Shown here piece after piece: positions 61,782-64,000 of a DNA stretch of 64,000 bases. A program made the position numbers and the translations under genes. The stretch is from Malus domestica (Eukaryota > Streptophyta > Magnoliopsida > Rosales > Rosaceae). Every line of letters begins with the position of its first letter. Within the stretch, counting starts at the first letter, position 1. The notes beneath the pieces were generated by a model that saw nothing but the letters and a program-made list of their open reading frames with translations, searched no databases and had not been told where the DNA came from. Where the stretch lies: NCBI RefSeq assembly GCF_042453785.1, contig NC_091675.1, positions 4,910,501 through 4,974,500 of the forward strand, given 5' to 3'.

Positions 61782-63040
61782 TGTCGACCCTAGAAATTAC
61801 AAAGCCTACGTGGCGCGCAGGCCGAATATATTCTAAGCTAACTACGTCCTTCGGTGATTGCGGGGCGTGCCAACTCGTCGGCCGAGGCTCGGCCGAGGAG
61901 TAAATTTGATGATGCTGCGTTGGGTCGCGCTACTGACTTTTGCGTCTTGCGATTGCGGCCGAGAAAGGAACGCGTCTCGGCCTCTTGGGTTCTCGAGCCT
62001 GAAGACAAGGCTGCTATTTCTTACAAAGTTCACGAACCGAATTCGGCTTGCAATGTGCCGAATGTAATAACTGTAACACCTCACCTCGCCGAGAAGGCTA
62101 ATGAGATGACCTCGACCAACAAGGATTCGAAAACCCTTCTCGACCGAGACTTGGATAGGCAATCGACCGTTCTCGCCGCAGTGCTGTTGATGCCAACGGA
62201 AGATACTGCGAGACCGACCGACTCTACGGTGACAGAGCTATCTATGCCGACTTAAGATATCACCGGTTGCTTCCACAGTGCTGTTGATGCCAACGGAAGA
62301 TGTGTCAGCGAAAAAGGAAAAGAAAAAGATCTCAAGTTGTGAGAGTTTGCGCAGGGCAATTTTGTATTGATTTTTGTGGGGCCTATTATGTTGCACGACC
62401 TCTTGTATTTATAGGACTTGGATATCTGCTTGGCACAACCTGATAATATTGTAGAGTCCAGCTGTAACTCAAACTTGCAGAGCAAAAATTGATCCGTATC
62501 AGAGGCTTATCCTTCAGATTGTTGTTTGTGACTTTTCAAATAGGATAAAAACCCATCTCGTCTTATCACATCACACTAGAAGTCTAGCCCACCTAGGCTT
62601 CTTGTCTTGATAACTTCAACATAGCCTTTATCCCATGCATGCATAATAAAATATAATCCCATCATATTTAAAAGCCTAGCCTAGCTAGGCTTTCTTTTCT
62701 TGTCATATGCATGTTACGGCATATACATATATATAATCATATATATATATATATATATATAATTATATAATAGGCATCCAAACCGAATTGCTCTAACACA
62801 CACGGTACACTGCTAACAAATCCAAATTACATTGGACTGTTCCACCTGTCTCTCCGTTGGGATATAATTTTGTCTTGTTTATCTGGTTTAAGAAGATGCA
62901 GATAATTCGGACTAAAAGATAATTATAATATTATCCTTTAATAATCAAATTATCTCCACTTTCTCATCCGGTGGTTGAGAATCATGCCCACTCAACGGCC
63001 TGAATCGCTTGGGCCGATGATGTAAAATTGGGTTCAAACA
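61782..63040 (-). mobile_element. LTR of a minus-strand retrotransposon that runs off the right edge
   Basis: TGTCGACCCTAG (61782) to GGGTTCAAACA (63040) has TG...CA ends. The next bases, TTGCCCCCCAGTTTCC, are on the minus strand a polypurine tract (GGAAACTGGGGGGCAA) adjoining TGTTTGAACCC, so this is the 3' LTR. The other LTR is outside the window. A GTGCTGTTGATGCCAACGGAAGAT phrase is repeated at about 62180 and 62278. A decayed relative is at 39.3-39.9 kb. Confidence 0.65.
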
Positions 63041-63607
63041 TTGCCCCCCAGTTTCCTTGAACTTCGGCTCGTATGGCGAATGGTAAAGGAAATTAAGTCT
63101 CATCAGCCAATCAGGAGCATGTCGACCGCCTACCTATCAGGCCGAGAGAAACCTGTTACCATGCACTTGATTCTTAGTATCTTGCCGAGAAAAATTGAAC
63201 CGAGGTCGAGCAAAATTTTCCTTAGCAGCTCGGCCTGTCTATATAGATATATATATTGAGCCGAGGTCGAGAAGCTTGAAATGAATAATATCACCATATT
63301 TGAGTCACATCAAATCTTTCTGCTTCACCACATCATATCAGAGAAAGTGGAATCATGATCATAAAAATTTTAAATCCACTTTTCTTTGACTAGTCGACCT
63401 ACCTATTAGTGGGTAAATATAAGACCGAGAAAATTTTCGTCGCACTCGACCATCAACCCTCGATCACCATTCCTTGACTGAATGCCACTGATCAAATCCT
63501 GCCATCAAAATTAATGCCGCAGCTTTCACTACTGAGAAGAAAAGGATGCCGCGTATATATATATATAAGTAGCCTGATGTCTGATGTGATCGGCCAGCCG
63601 TGCAGTT

Positions 63608-63638
<31 letters not shown>

Positions 63639-64000
63639 CTTTCCTTCTTGGTAATAGCACCCCAAAGCAATATGCGGTCGTCTTAAAAACCATTAGATAC
63701 CTTCGAACTAACTGTCAAGCTCGACGTATGGTGCGGCCAAGGCCGAGGCCGAGAAAAACTTTCTTATATAGTTTTGTAAAGTGGGCTGAGGTCGAGGCCG
63801 AGGAGAATTAGGTGATGTAGTTGGCACATATATATACATATACATATATATATATATATAACCTATTATATTCAGCCAAATGCATTGTATTCGGCCAACA
63901 CTTTCTTTCATTCGGCCGAAACTTTTTTTTTTTTTTTTTTTTTTCGGCCCACCTTGTCGACCTACTTTCCTTCGGCCCACCTAATCTCAACTTCGGCCTA
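63041..64000. other. Interior of the right-edge retrotransposon (non-coding part)
   Basis: No ORF with homology. TCGGCC and CCGAGGTCGAG words recur many times. TA microsatellites lie at 63610-63638 and 63826-63861, and a run of about 24 T at 63926-63945. Confidence 0.5.

Overview
This window is nuclear DNA of a dicot plant, most likely a woody Rosaceae of the apple/pear group. That placement is inferred from the style of the coding sequences, the introns and the transposon families; no search was run. Roughly half the window is transposable-element sequence. The host genes that can be read are a syntaxin-6-N-domain (t-SNARE-like) gene in five exons (9679-11519), a decayed TGD5-like lipid-trafficking gene facing it tail to tail (12012-13088), and a dispersed cluster of PRISE genes (progesterone 5-beta-reductase / iridoid-synthase family, VEP1-like). 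The cluster has four intact two-exon copies at 14470-15733 (+), 17588-18843 (+), 21681-22994 (-) and 40323-41573 (+). A fifth copy (53463-59453, -) has lost its N-terminus and is split by a Copia retrotransposon. Broken pieces of an arginine N-methyltransferase 2-like gene (5700-6478), a ZIFL-type transporter (49050-49245) and two RNase-H-like domains are also present.

Layout. 1-2246 is part of a Ty3/gypsy (Tat-like) element, abutted by an RTE-type LINE (2247-5520, minus). 6808-8132 is a non-autonomous Mutator-like element with long inverted repeats around a G-rich minisatellite. 9.6-23 kb holds the host genes with small foldback elements between them. About 25.2 kb carries a Cassandra-type LTR remnant containing 5S-rRNA-like sequence, followed by an initiator-tRNA-type primer site. 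27602-37089 is a complete 9.5-kb Tat-like element on the minus strand. Its two 513-bp LTRs read identically and it has a 5-bp target duplication; it keeps gag and integrase but lacks protease, reverse transcriptase and RNase H. On its antisense strand lies a 224-codon accessory ORF, also present in the fragment at the left edge. 37.3-39.9 kb has two MITE-like elements, one of them split by a related solo LTR, and a decayed LTR. 44753-48537 is a second, non-coding LTR element that seems to carry fragments of WRKY and acyl-activating-enzyme genes. 61782-63040 is an LTR whose element continues past the right edge.

The most interesting signal is the antisense accessory ORF of the Tat-like elements. 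Between the two copies a 119-codon core has 16 silent differences and no amino-acid change. It has an N-terminal EAR-like DLNL motif and a coiled coil, and sits downstream of 65-bp repeats. This suggests a protein under selection that is carried by, but transcribed against, the retroelement. Other points are GC-AG introns in two PRISE paralogs, 34-bp-periodic ACGTG boxes in the LTR promoters, and host-gene capture by the non-coding element.
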